Assembly (NCBI RefSeq): GCF_013377085.1
Contig: NZ_JACAAX010000028.1
Coordinates: forward strand, 21,597-85,596
Origin: Rhodoplanes sp.
GTDB taxonomy: Bacteria > Pseudomonadota > Alphaproteobacteria > Rhizobiales > Xanthobacteraceae
Reading direction: 5' to 3'
DNA length: 64,000 nt
Each line of letters begins with the position of its first letter. The first letter of the stretch is position 1. Below, piece after piece: positions 16,137 through 24,839 of this stretch. Under the pieces are notes generated by a model that saw only the letters and a program-made list of their open reading frames with translations, did no database searches and had not been told where the DNA came from. The position numbers were made by a program, and so were the translations under genes.

Positions 16137-17199
16137 GACAATGTCGAAGCTGATCATCACGGCGGCCGTGACGGGCTCGGTGCATGTGCCGAGCCTGTCG
16201 GCCTATCTGCCGGTGACGCCGGAGGAGATCGCGGCCGACGGCCTCGCGGCGGTGCGGGCCGGCGCCGCGCTGGTGCATGTGCATGCGCGCGACCCGAAGA
16301 CCGGCAAGCCGAGCGCGGATCCCAAGCTCTACGAGGAGATCGTCAAGCGCATCAGCGCCGAGACCGACGCGCCGATCTGCATCACCACGGGCGGCTCGAA
16401 GGAGATGACGGTGGCCGAGCGGGCCCGCTCGGTGATGCTGCTCGAGCCCGAGCTCGCGTCCTTGAACACCGGATCCATGAACTTCGCCATCCACCCGCTC
16501 GCGGCCAAGATCAAGGAGCCCAAGTTCGACTGGGAGATCCCGTTCCTGCAGGCGACGGAGGACTGGATCTTCCCGAACACCTTCAAGACGCTGGGCGAGT
16601 TCGCCACCTTCATGGCCAAGGCCAGGACCAAGCCGGAGCTCGAGGTCTACGACGCCGGCATGCTGTCCAACGTGCAGTTCCTGCTGGGCACGGGCGTGCT
16701 GAAGGCGCCGATCCACATCCAGTTCGTGCTGGGAATCCTGGGCGGCATGCAGGCCAGCGTCGGCAACCTGGTGTTCCTCCACGAGTCGGCCTGCCGGATG
16801 ATCGGCGAGGCGAACTTCACCTGGTCGCTGTCGGCGGCCGGCCGCGCCCAGCTTCCGATGATGGCCACCGCGATGGGCATGGGCGGCAATGTCCGGGTCG
16901 GCTTGGAGGACAACCTCTATCTGGCGCCGAAGCAGCTCGCCAAGTCGAGCGCCGAGCAGGTCGAGCGGATCGTGACCATCGCCAATGCGTTGAGCATCCC
17001 GGTGGCGACGCCGGCCGAAGCGCGACAAATCCTCGGCCTCAAGGGGGCCGACGCGGTCGGCTGGGCGAAGGCGAAGTCCGCGGCCGAGTGACGAGCCTTC
17101 GGGGCTCTCGGTCGTCGTCGTTCCGGACGCGCTGCTGCGGGCCCCGGAATGACGACGCCGAGGTGGTTACACGGCTGACTGACGCGAACGGAGGCACCC
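16137..17199 (+). repeat. 1,063-bp exact direct repeat, copy 1
   Basis: The sequence from four bases before the BKACE start to 108 bases after its stop appears identical, base for base, to 25814-26876, with no insertion or deletion (constant offset 9,677). Sequence diverges immediately outside. It includes a hairpin at 17112-17157 of the GTCATTCCGG family. Confidence 0.93.
16141..17091 (+). CDS. Beta-keto acid cleavage enzyme (BKACE family), copy 1
   Basis: BKACE enzymes condense a beta-keto acid with acetyl-CoA and release acetoacetate plus a new acyl-CoA. The 316-residue TIM-barrel protein has the zinc ligands His46 and His48 in VHVHARDP and the R-x3-E-D motif (Arg252, Glu256, Asp257) in VRVGLEDNLYL, with spacing matching the characterised Kce. 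The start region reads VTGSVHVPSLSAYLP rather than the Glu14 segment of Kce, so the substrate differs from 3-keto-5-aminohexanoate. ATG 16141 follows GGAGACGAC. It is third in the MFS-cyclase operon and identical to the copy at 25818. Confidence 0.88.
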   Translation: MSKLIITAAVTGSVHVPSLSAYLPVTPEEIAADGLAAVRAGAALVHVHARDPKTGKPSADPKLYEEIVKRISAETDAPICITTGGSKEMTVAERARSVMLLEPELASLNTGSMNFAIHPLAAKIKEPKFDWEIPFLQATEDWIFPNTFKTLGEFATFMAKARTKPELEVYDAGMLSNVQFLLGTGVLKAPIHIQFVLGILGGMQASVGNLVFLHESACRMIGEANFTWSLSAAGRAQLPMMATAMGMGGNVRVGLEDNLYLAPKQLAKSSAEQVERIVTIANALSIPVATPAEARQILGLKGADAVGWAKAKSAAE

Positions 17200-17304
17200 C
17201 GACAAGCCAGACGTGCCAAAGGTAAAAGGAGCGGCGAGACCCGCCGTCGCTGCAACGGTGCGCTGCGGCGTGAGAGTTGCGTAAAACGCGATCCGTACCG
17301 TATT

Positions 17305-17322
17305 GTGGATCGAGTTCTCCAC
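17305..17322. promoter_or_regulatory. Possible IclR operator
   Basis: GTGGA-N8-TCCAC is an inverted repeat 35 bases before the iclR start, in a region free of other genes. IclR regulators often autoregulate through such dyads. The arms are only five bases, so this is tentative. Confidence 0.3.
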
Positions 17323-17356
17323 TGGATTCGATCACCGAAGCGACGGGACGACTGGA

Positions 17357-18136
17357 ATGAAACGCACCGATGCCCCACCGCACGTTGAACGGGGACCGGT
17401 GCAGGTGATCACCCGCGCCGCCTCCATTCTCCGCGCCCTCGAGGATCAACCGGCCGGACTGAGCCTCGGCCAGATCGCCCAGCGGGTCGATCTCGCGCGC
17501 TCCACGGTCCAGCGCATCGTCGCCGCCCTCGAGGCCGAGAAGCTCCTGATCGCCGCCTCGCCGACCGGCCGGGTCCGGCTCGGGCCGACACTCCTACGGC
17601 TCGCCTCGTCGGTGCAGAGCGATTTCGTGTCGTTGTGCCGGCCCTATCTGGTCAAGCTCTCCGGCGAGCTGCGTGAGACCGTCGACCTCGCGGCGGTGAA
17701 ACGCGACTACCTGATCTTCCTCGACCAGGTCATCGGCTCGCAGCGACTGCGCACGGTGTCGTCGGTCGGCGAGACATTCCCGCTCTACTGCACGGCGAAC
17801 GGCAAGGCCTATCTGGCCCAGCTCGGCAACGAGGCGGTGGAGCAGCTCATCGGCCGCACCTATCCGGCGCGTACGCCCACGACCCTGACGACCTTCGACA
17901 GTCTGCTGCAGGATCTCCGCCGGGTGCGCCGCACCGGCGTCGCCTTCGACCGCGAGGAGCACACCGCCGGCGTCTGTGCTGCCGGCGTGGTCCTGCGCGA
18001 CACGCTCGGCAACTATCTCGCGATCTCGGTGCCGGTGCCGGCCCAGCGCTTCTACGATCGGCAGAACATGATCGCCGAGCACCTGCTCGCCACCAAGCGA
18101 ATCCTCGAGGATCAGCTCGAGGTCGCCGCGGCCTGA
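17357..18136 (+). CDS. IclR family transcriptional regulator
   Basis: 259 residues from ATG 17357. The N-terminal winged helix covers about residues 14-75 (VITRAASILRALEDQPAGLS, then GQIAQRVDLARSTVQRIVAAL), and the C-terminal effector domain has the usual FPLYCTANGKAYLA, a late TGVAFDREEHTAGVCAAGVV and the final dimerising helices. It should sense an aromatic or organic acid of the island. It follows the first BKACE copy after 265 bases on the same strand and converges with an MFS gene through a shared terminator. Confidence 0.85.
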   Translation: MKRTDAPPHVERGPVQVITRAASILRALEDQPAGLSLGQIAQRVDLARSTVQRIVAALEAEKLLIAASPTGRVRLGPTLLRLASSVQSDFVSLCRPYLVKLSGELRETVDLAAVKRDYLIFLDQVIGSQRLRTVSSVGETFPLYCTANGKAYLAQLGNEAVEQLIGRTYPARTPTTLTTFDSLLQDLRRVRRTGVAFDREEHTAGVCAAGVVLRDTLGNYLAISVPVPAQRFYDRQNMIAEHLLATKRILEDQLEVAAA

Positions 18137-18147
18137 GCCGCATCCGT

Positions 18148-18192
18148 TCGTCGTTCCCGGGCGTCGCGCCGCGGCGACCCGGAATGACAGAC
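18148..18192. repeat. Palindromic element of the GTCATTCCGG family
   Basis: TCGTTCCCGGG and CCCGGAATGAC arms enclose a GC-rich centre between the iclR stop and its terminator. Related elements occur at 17112-17157, at its duplicate, and at 38371-38500. Confidence 0.5.
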
Positions 18193-18204
18193 GCCGTGAA
18201 TCAA

Positions 18205-18228
18205 AAAGGCCGCCCGCGGGCGGCCTTT
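18205..18228. terminator. Bidirectional rho-independent terminator
   Basis: A 24-base perfect palindrome (AAAGGCCGCCCG and its complement) preceded by a run of A and followed by TTT lies between the convergent iclR and MFS genes, so it can serve both. Confidence 0.8.
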
Positions 18229-18253
18229 CGCATGTGTCCAGACCGAGGTCCGC

Positions 18254-19507
18254 TCAGTCGACCGCGGCCCGCCCGCGGGTGTCCGGCAGCATCAGCATCA
18301 TGACGCCGGCGAGCGCGAAGCTCGCCCCGCACAGCGAGATGCCGACCGCCAGGCTGTAATGGGCGGCGATCTGCCCGAGCAGGAAGGGCGCGAAGGCCGA
18401 GATGCCGCGGCCGACATCGAAGCAGAAGCCGGAGCCGAGGCTGCGGATGCGCAGCGGGTAGAGCTTGGCGAAGTACGACCCGAAGATGCCCGCATACGAG
18501 AAGAACAGCGCCATCACGGGGCCGAGCCAGAACAGGAGCGTCGTGTTCTCGGCGAACGCGTAGACCGGTACCATGATGGTGGCGCCGACGAAGTTGAGGA
18601 TCAGGGCGTTCTTGCCGCCGATCTTGTCGGCCAGGAAGCCGAAGAACTGGTAGCCGACGAACATGCCGACGTTCAGCATGACGATGAACATCGACATGCT
18701 CGCGATGTCCATGCCGCGCTCCTTCACCAGGAAGGTCGGCACCCAGGTGTTGACGCCCCAGTAGGCGATCAGGGCACAGCTCGCCGACAGGGTGCCGACG
18801 ATGGTGAAGCGTAGGAACTCGGGCGCGAAGATCTCGGTGATGCCGATCGACGCCGTCGTGCCGCCCTTGGCCTCACGCTCCTTCTTGCTCTTCTTCCAGG
18901 CCTCCGACTCCGGAACGAAAAAGTAGGTGTAGGCGACCGCGACCAGGGCGACGGCGCCGCAGAAGAACAGCACCCGCCAGCCGTAGCGCGGCAGGATGAA
19001 GCCGGCCAGCAGCGCTGCCGTCCCGAACCCGATCGGCCACGAGCTGAACACGAAGGAGGCGGCGCGCCCGCTCTGGTGCGACGGCCATGTCTCGTTGATG
19101 AAGGCCGCGATGACGCCCCAGATACCGCCGAGCCCGAGGCCGGCGATGAAGCGCAGCGCCATGATCGAATAGTAGCCCTGCGAGAAGCCGATCGCCGCAG
19201 TGAAAATGCCGAAGATCGAGATGCCGACCATCAGGGCGGTCTTGCGGCCGTAATTGTCGGCGAACCAGCCCATCACGATGCTGCTCAGCCCGACGCCGAG
19301 CAGGGTCGCGGTACCGAGCAGGCCGGCATCGGCCATGGTGATGTCGAGCTCCTTGATGATGAGCGGCAGCGACATCGCCAAAATCATGAAGTCGAGCGCG
19401 TCGAACGCGTAGCTCATGAACCCGCTGATCAGGACCCGCCATTTGATGGGCAGGCCCGTGGCGACCGCGCCGGTCGCCGGCGTTGCAGTGTCGGTATTGA
19501 TAGCCAT
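18254..19507 (-). CDS. MFS transporter, AAHS/SV2-like
   Basis: A 417-residue, 12-helix carrier. Signatures include GWFADNYGRKTAL after helix 2, RFIAGLGLGGIWGVIAA in helix 4 and VPESEAWKK before the central loop. Its helices closely parallel those of the carrier at 13952, including LRSLGSGFCFDVGRGISAFAPF near the end. It begins at ATG 19507 and lies in a minus-strand group with a second MFS gene and an amidohydrolase. Probable substrate: an organic or aromatic acid handled by the island. Confidence 0.85.
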   Translation of the reverse strand: MAINTDTATPATGAVATGLPIKWRVLISGFMSYAFDALDFMILAMSLPLIIKELDITMADAGLLGTATLLGVGLSSIVMGWFADNYGRKTALMVGISIFGIFTAAIGFSQGYYSIMALRFIAGLGLGGIWGVIAAFINETWPSHQSGRAASFVFSSWPIGFGTAALLAGFILPRYGWRVLFFCGAVALVAVAYTYFFVPESEAWKKSKKEREAKGGTTASIGITEIFAPEFLRFTIVGTLSASCALIAYWGVNTWVPTFLVKERGMDIASMSMFIVMLNVGMFVGYQFFGFLADKIGGKNALILNFVGATIMVPVYAFAENTTLLFWLGPVMALFFSYAGIFGSYFAKLYPLRIRSLGSGFCFDVGRGISAFAPFLLGQIAAHYSLAVGISLCGASFALAGVMMLMLPDTRGRAAVD

Positions 19508-19672
19508 CGTTTTTCATCTCCAGTGAAGCAAAAGCCGACCGTGTGGTCTGTCGGCGCTTCCGGAGCCCGATGGCGAGCCGATTGGGGGCGGTGCCGCCAG
19601 TTCTTGAGGGCATGCCGACGACGATCGGGTCGATCAACCGGCCGGGCGTCAGGGGAACACACGAGAAGGGGT

Positions 19673-19701
19673 GGTCCCGGGCGTCGTTGACGCCCGGGAC
19701 C
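19673..19701. terminator. Strong hairpin after the second MFS gene
   Basis: Thirteen-base perfect arms (GGTCCCGGGCGTC and complement) around GTT lie 15 bases beyond the stop of the minus-strand MFS gene at 19717. There is no clear T tract, so termination efficiency is uncertain. Confidence 0.55.
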
Positions 19702-19716
19702 AGCAGCGTGGTCGCG

Positions 19717-20958
19717 TCAGGCGTCCTGGACCGCGAGCTTGCGGCGGGCGAGCTCGTGCTTCGACGGGTAGACGTAGGGGCCCATCTGCAGGACCAGGAT
19801 CGAGGCGACGACCAGGCCGCCCGCGAAGGTCCACAGCACCGGTACGTAGGAGCCGGCCTTGTCGAACGAGACGCCCATCACGAACGGGCCGATGCCGTTC
19901 GCCAGCATGAAGATGGCGAACAGGTAGCCGTAGATCTCGCCGAAGCTGCGCAGGCCGAGATAACGCGAGATGAAGAACGCGATCAGGTCGACCTCGGCGC
20001 CGAGGCCGAGCCCGATCAGCACGGTCGCGAGCGAGGCCAGGGCCGTGTTGCTGGTCGTGATCAGCATCACGATGCCGATCAGCGGGATGATGATGAACAC
20101 CACCGCCACATAGGGCGCGAACAGGCGGTCGAGCAGATAGCCGGCGAGCAGCCGTCCGGCGATCAGGGCGAGGCCCGCCATGGTGAGGGCGGAGGTCGCC
20201 ATCTGCGGGGAGACGCCGCGGTCGGTGAGCAGCGGCACCACATGGCCGATCGACCCGTTGGCGGCGGCGGCGAGCGCGAAGAACGGCACGACGAGCAGCC
20301 AGAAGTACTTGGTCTTCAGCGCCTCCCGGCCCGACAGGCCGGGCAGGACCGTGGGCATCTCCTCGCCGTCCGCCGCCAGCGCGCGATCCGGCTCGCGCAC
20401 AAAGAACGCGACGGCCGGAATCGCGAGCACGAAGGTGAGGAGGCCGAGGCCGACATAGGCGCCGCGCCAGCCGAACGCATCGATCAGCGCCTGCGCATAT
20501 TGTGGGATCAACGCGGCGCCGAGGCCGACGCCCGCCATGGCGACGCCGAGCGCGAGGCCGCGATGATCGTCGAAGGTCGCCGCGATCGACTTCGAATAGA
20601 TCAGCGGGGTCTGGCCCGAAGCGGCGAGGCCCATCAGGCCGTAAAAGGCAATGAAGGCGGCCGGCGAGGACGGGGTCAGTGACGTCAGGGCCACGATGGC
20701 GGCGAACACCGTGATGCACGGCAGCGCGACGCGGCGGATGCCGTAGCGGTCGACCAGGACGCCGATGAGCGGCGTCATCAGGCCGGTGCAGACGAGCCCG
20801 ACCACCATGGCCATGGAGACGGTGCCGCGGCTCCAGCCGAACTCCTGGCCGATCGGCTTGAGCAGCACACCGAACGAAAACTGCATGATGGCGCCGTTGC
20901 CGACCAGCAGGCCGAGCACCGAGCCGAAGACGACCCACCACGGATTCTTGAGCGACAT
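19717..20958 (-). CDS. MFS transporter, OFA/monocarboxylate type
   Basis: A 413-residue 12-helix carrier starting MSLKNPWWVVFGSVLGLLVG. GVLLKPIGQEFGWSRGTVS and GVLVDRYGIRRVALP are typical of the oxalate-formate/monocarboxylate branch of MFS, different from the two other carriers of the island. The next gene downstream on this strand belongs to another carrier, and upstream, 31 bases from its start, lies the amidohydrolase gene, so the two are likely co-transcribed. It probably moves the decarboxylase substrate or product. Confidence 0.82.
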   Translation of the reverse strand: MSLKNPWWVVFGSVLGLLVGNGAIMQFSFGVLLKPIGQEFGWSRGTVSMAMVVGLVCTGLMTPLIGVLVDRYGIRRVALPCITVFAAIVALTSLTPSSPAAFIAFYGLMGLAASGQTPLIYSKSIAATFDDHRGLALGVAMAGVGLGAALIPQYAQALIDAFGWRGAYVGLGLLTFVLAIPAVAFFVREPDRALAADGEEMPTVLPGLSGREALKTKYFWLLVVPFFALAAAANGSIGHVVPLLTDRGVSPQMATSALTMAGLALIAGRLLAGYLLDRLFAPYVAVVFIIIPLIGIVMLITTSNTALASLATVLIGLGLGAEVDLIAFFISRYLGLRSFGEIYGYLFAIFMLANGIGPFVMGVSFDKAGSYVPVLWTFAGGLVVASILVLQMGPYVYPSKHELARRKLAVQDA

Positions 20959-20989
20959 GGTCTTGATCCTGGGTGTGTGGTGAAAGGGG

Positions 20990-21943
20990 TCAGGCGAGGC
21001 CGAGCAGGGTCTTGGCGTTGCCCGAGGCGATCTCCGTGCGGACCTCGTCCGGGATGTCGACCGTATCGAGGAAGTGCCCGGCCTCGCCGGCGTCCTCGAA
21101 CGGATGGTCGGAGGCGAAGCAGACGCGGTCGCGCCCGAGCGCGGCGACCGCGCAGGCGAGCGGCTCGGCCGAGGACATGCCGGAGGTCGTCACCGCGATG
21201 TTGCGCTTGATGTAGAAGGACGGCGGCTTCGGCAGCGTGACGCCGTAGAGCTTGGCGCGGCTGTCGAAGCGCCAGAGCAGATAGGGCAGGGTCTCGCCGA
21301 GATGGCCGAGCATCAGGCGCGCCTCGGGATGACGCTCGAACACGCCACCGAACACCAGCCGCAGCGCGTGCGTGCCGGTCTCGACGCCCCACTCCCAGGT
21401 GGCGCGCTTGAGCCCGAAGGTGCCGGCGAGCGACGGCATGGTGGCGACCGGATCGGCCGGGTGCAGATAGATCCAGGTCTTCAGCGTCGCCGCGCGCTCC
21501 CAGAACGGCGCATAGGCGGGGTCGTCGAGATAGCGGCCGTTGGTGTGACCATTGACCATGGCGCCGCAGAAGTTCAGCTCCTCGACGCAGCGCTGCAGCT
21601 CGTCGGCGGCGGCCAGCGGATCCTGCATCGGCAGATGGCCGAAGCCCGCATAACGGTCCGGTCGCTTGGCGACCTCGGCGGCCAGGAAGTCGTTGGAGGC
21701 ACGCGCCTTGGCAATGGCCCGCGCCGTGTCTGTCTCGACCTGCACGCCGGGGCCGGCGATGCCGATCACGGCCTTGCCGATGCCGGCGCGATCCATCCCG
21801 GCGAGACGGCGCTCGCCGAAATCCGTCAGCGCGTCCAGCAGGCGGTCCCGGACGACGGCGGGTACATCGGCGACGGTCGGGTGCCAGTACTCCGTCAGGC
21901 CCGGGCACAGGGCGTGCTCTTCGAGTGCGATCTTGGTGACCAT
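20990..21943 (-). CDS. Amidohydrolase-2 family, resorcylate-decarboxylase-like
   Basis: A 317-residue TIM-barrel protein. It starts with KIALEEHA, giving Glu8 and His10, then has His161 in IYLHPADP, His214 in MLGHLGETLPY and Asp279 in FASDHPFED. This order matches the metal and catalytic residues of gamma-resorcylate decarboxylase and related nonoxidative decarboxylases, which use a divalent metal. Hydrolysis of a lactone or amide is the alternative in this superfamily. It is the first gene of a minus-strand unit with an MFS carrier; an inverted repeat at 22038-22054 lies upstream. Confidence 0.8.
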   Translation of the reverse strand: MVTKIALEEHALCPGLTEYWHPTVADVPAVVRDRLLDALTDFGERRLAGMDRAGIGKAVIGIAGPGVQVETDTARAIAKARASNDFLAAEVAKRPDRYAGFGHLPMQDPLAAADELQRCVEELNFCGAMVNGHTNGRYLDDPAYAPFWERAATLKTWIYLHPADPVATMPSLAGTFGLKRATWEWGVETGTHALRLVFGGVFERHPEARLMLGHLGETLPYLLWRFDSRAKLYGVTLPKPPSFYIKRNIAVTTSGMSSAEPLACAVAALGRDRVCFASDHPFEDAGEAGHFLDTVDIPDEVRTEIASGNAKTLLGLA

Positions 21944-22740
21944 GGAGTCTCCGTGTGGTCAGACGTGTTTGCTCGGGAGAGGCGGAGGTCCGGAAAGGGA
22001 TCGCGGGCCGCGACCGGACTTCCGTAGATGTCCTGTAATACGGTTCAGCCGTATCAAATGGTGGGTTGACCGGCAAGCGCCCCGCGCCGTGTCACGTGCG
22101 ATCTATTGGTGTGCGGCGCAGCGCGCGCGGCGCACAAAGTCGATCTCGCTCGATGTGAGAAATGGTGTCCGCACAAGATCATTGTTCAGTTTGCATGTGC
22201 GAAATGAGGTCTCGCCGAGTGATTGAAAAATATTCCGTCGAACGATCCGCACGAACACCTACGTGATGTTACGCGGCCCAAATTGCTGTCCCGAATCGTG
22301 GTCTCCGGAATCGCCGTACGGGTGTCTTTTGGCTGCGTCGACGGTGATCCACCAAAAGCCGACGTGATTAGATCGCATCGCGACCGCCTCGGGTAGTGGC
22401 GACCCGACGGGCCGAGGAGATCAGGACGAGTACTTATATAAACGGGAGCTCTCGCCGACCCGTAACCCGCATGGCGGTACAGGAGGCGTCTTCGGATCGT
22501 GCGGCGCACATCGCGCCCGACCAGCGGAGTGAGCCGCTGCGACAGGCGTTTGCAGCGCAACCGGTGCGTCTGATCTCGCAGTGCAGCGACATCACCCCGG
22601 TCTACAGCCATCCGGCCCGTCGTGACGAGCCGTGCGGCCGGTGCATGGCGACGGCCGTTGACCTATAGAACCACGATGCGATACGTGTGACCTACATCGC
22701 GGGTCATACTCTCTCTGAAACACACAAGAAGGAGACGACG
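21944..22740. other. Long divergent intergenic region
   Basis: About 800 bases between the amidohydrolase and the second cyclase operon. No frame looks like a real protein: the open frames lack hydrophobic or conserved structure and ribosome sites. It contains the inverted repeat at 22038-22054 and an A/T-rich patch (TACTTATATAAACGGG) near 22432-22447. It probably holds promoters for both directions, or is the scar of an earlier gene. Confidence 0.45.
22038..22054. promoter_or_regulatory. Inverted repeat, possible operator
   Basis: ATACGG-N5-CCGTAT, 95 bases upstream of the minus-strand amidohydrolase start. The six-base arms suit an operator. The regulator is unknown; the island encodes IclR and TetR proteins. 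Confidence 0.4.
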
Positions 22741-23580
22741 ATGCCGGTCATCCGGGGCGTGTCGATGGAAGGCAACCTCGACAACAGCATGGGGCTCGAG
22801 TTCTACGACCTGTCCCATCCGTTCGGCCTGCAGAAGCCGAACTGGCCGTACTTCCAGGACGTCCAGATCGAGCGCATCCATTACATGGCGAAGTCGGGCG
22901 TGCTGTCCCAGCGCATCACGACCAGCATGCATCACACCACCCATATCGACGCCCCGGCCCATGTGATCCAGGGAACGCCGTTCATGGACGAGGTGCCGCT
23001 GCCGCATTTCTTCGGCTCGGGCATCGTGATCTCGATCCCCAAGAAGCAGTGGGAGCAGATCGGCTATGACGACCTCGAGAAGGCCGCCGGCAAGCTGGTG
23101 CGTCCGCGCGACGTCGTCATCGTCAACACCGGCTGGCACGAGAAGTACGAGGACAGCGAGGAGTATTTCTGCCTGTCGCCCGGCTTCGTGAAGTCGGCCG
23201 GCGACTGGTTCGTCGAGAAGAAGGTCAAGGTGGTCGGCCACGACACCCAGGCCAACGACCATCCGCTGGCGACCGCCATCGGCCCGCACCGCAACGGCCC
23301 GATCCATCCGCATCTCGCCGCCGAGTACAAGAAATGGTCGGGCGGCCGCGACTGGAAGGACGACTTCCCGGATTGGGAGCCGGTGCACCGCACCCTGTTC
23401 AGCAACGGCATCCTCGGCATCGAGAATGTCGGCGGCGAGATCGACAAGGTCACGGGCCGCCGCTGCACCTTCGCGATGTTCCCGTGGCGCTGGGAGCGCG
23501 GCGACGGCTGCATCATCCGCCTGGTCGCGATCGCCGATCCGAAGGGTGCCTACCGGATCGAGAGCGGGGAGCGCTTCTGA
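22741..23580 (+). CDS. Cyclase family protein, second type
   Basis: A 279-residue PF04199 protein from ATG 22741, with AAGGAG eight bases before it. The metal motif is TTSMHHTTHIDAPAHV, and a second conserved part reads VVIVNTGWHEKY. The C-terminal half includes GHDTQANDHPLATAIGPH. It differs from the cyclase at 15262 and may act on another ring or amide. The TGA overlaps the ATG of the cupin gene (ATGA), so they are translated together. It opens the operon cyclase-cupin-SDR-dehydrogenase-BKACE. Confidence 0.82.
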   Translation: MPVIRGVSMEGNLDNSMGLEFYDLSHPFGLQKPNWPYFQDVQIERIHYMAKSGVLSQRITTSMHHTTHIDAPAHVIQGTPFMDEVPLPHFFGSGIVISIPKKQWEQIGYDDLEKAAGKLVRPRDVVIVNTGWHEKYEDSEEYFCLSPGFVKSAGDWFVEKKVKVVGHDTQANDHPLATAIGPHRNGPIHPHLAAEYKKWSGGRDWKDDFPDWEPVHRTLFSNGILGIENVGGEIDKVTGRRCTFAMFPWRWERGDGCIIRLVAIADPKGAYRIESGERF

Positions 23581-23921
23581 TGAAGGTCAAGCGCTTCGCC
23601 GAGCTGAAGACCTACGACGCGCCGAACCACCGCGGCTGCATGCCGCTGCGCGTGTTCGGCGCCGAGGCGGGCGGCACCACCGGCGTGGTGGTCGGCGTCT
23701 CGCACTTCCTGCCCGGCGGCGGCGCCGGGCCGGACGCCTCGCCGCCCGAGAAGGTCTACTTCGTGCTGGCCGGCGAGCTCACCGTGATCGTCGACGGCAA
23801 GGAGACGGTGCTGAAGCAGCACGACGCCTGCACGATCGGACCCAACGAGAGCCGCGAGATCATCAATCGCGGCAACGAGGTCTGCACCATCCTGGTGGCG
23901 GTCGCCGCGCCGAAGAGCTGA
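23580..23921 (+). CDS. Small cupin-domain protein
   Basis: A 113-residue single cupin: RVFGAEAGGTTGVVVGVSHFLPGGGAGP, shown here in parts (GVSHFLPGGGAGP), then EKVYFVLAGELTVIVDGKE (cupin motif 1 without the usual first His pair) and CTIGPNESREIINRG. Few metal-ligand histidines are present, so catalysis through a metal is doubtful; a binding or isomerase role is possible. It overlaps the cyclase by four bases (ATGA). Confidence 0.7.
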   Translation: MKVKRFAELKTYDAPNHRGCMPLRVFGAEAGGTTGVVVGVSHFLPGGGAGPDASPPEKVYFVLAGELTVIVDGKETVLKQHDACTIGPNESREIINRGNEVCTILVAVAAPKS

Positions 23922-24032
23922 GACGTCGCGGCGGCGGAGGGCGCCGGCGGTCGCGCGAATGCGGCTCGCCGACGCTCTCCGCCTGCGGCGACCTGCGCGC
24001 CTCCGAAGGGGCGCCGTCAGAGGAGACGCATC

Positions 24033-24836
24033 ATGTCGGAAGATTTCCTGAAGAACCCGCTCGCGCTGTTCGACGTGCGCGGCAAGACCGCCCTCGTCAC
24101 CGGCGCGTCGGGCGCATTCGGTGCCCTCGCCGCCAAGGTGCTGGCCGGGGCCGGCGCCAACGTGGTGATCGCGGCCGGCAACGCCGCCGAGCTCGACAAG
24201 GTCGCGGCGGAATGCAAGACGCTCGGCGCCAAGGTCAAGACGGTCGCGTTGCGGCCGAGCGACGAAGCCAATTGCGACAAGATCGTCGCGGCCGCGGTCG
24301 AGGCCTTCGGCCGGCTCGACATCCTGGTGGTCGGCTCCGGCAAGAACGACGTGGCAAAGATCGGCGACATGACGCCCGAGCGCTTCGAGGACGTCATGGA
24401 CGCCAACGTCACCCAGTCGTGGCTGATGGCGCGCGCCTCCAGCAAGCAGATGCTGGCGCAGGGCGGCGGCGGCAAGATCGTGCTGATGTCGTCGGCCCGC
24501 GGCCTCCTCGGCCATCCGGCCGGCTACACGGCCTATTGCGCGTCGAAGTCGGCGGTGGACGGCCTCACCAAGGCGCTCGGCTGCGAGCTCGGCCCGACCG
24601 GCATCACGGTCAACGCCATCGCCCCGACGGTCTTCCGCTCGGCCCTGACGGCATGGATGTACGAGGACACCGAGAAGGCGCGCGGCGTGCGTCCGGCGTT
24701 CCTGGCCCGCGTGCCGAAGGGCCGGCTCGGCGAGCCGTCCGATCTCGCCGGCCCGCTGCTGTTCCTGTCGTCCGCGGCGTCCGATTTCTACACCGGACAC
24801 ATCCTGTACGCCGACGGCGGCTACACGGCGGGCTGA
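24033..24836 (+). CDS. SDR family oxidoreductase
   Basis: A 267-residue short-chain dehydrogenase. TGASGAFG (residues 23-30) forms the NAD(P) loop, Ser153/Ser154 in LMSSARG, Tyr168 and Lys172 in YTAYCASK form the active site, and the end carries FYTGHILYADGGYTAG. The usual NNAG motif is replaced by VGSGKND, which is unusual. AGGAG lies 8 bases before ATG 24033. It should oxidise or reduce a hydroxyl/keto group in the island pathway. Three bases separate it from the next gene. Confidence 0.85.
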   Translation: MSEDFLKNPLALFDVRGKTALVTGASGAFGALAAKVLAGAGANVVIAAGNAAELDKVAAECKTLGAKVKTVALRPSDEANCDKIVAAAVEAFGRLDILVVGSGKNDVAKIGDMTPERFEDVMDANVTQSWLMARASSKQMLAQGGGGKIVLMSSARGLLGHPAGYTAYCASKSAVDGLTKALGCELGPTGITVNAIAPTVFRSALTAWMYEDTEKARGVRPAFLARVPKGRLGEPSDLAGPLLFLSSAASDFYTGHILYADGGYTAG

Positions 24837-24839
24837 ACC

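Noticed and set aside
22186..22668. Short open frames on both strands in the 800-base gap
   Set aside because: No ribosome site, no hydrophobic or conserved pattern, and codon use unlike neighbouring genes.
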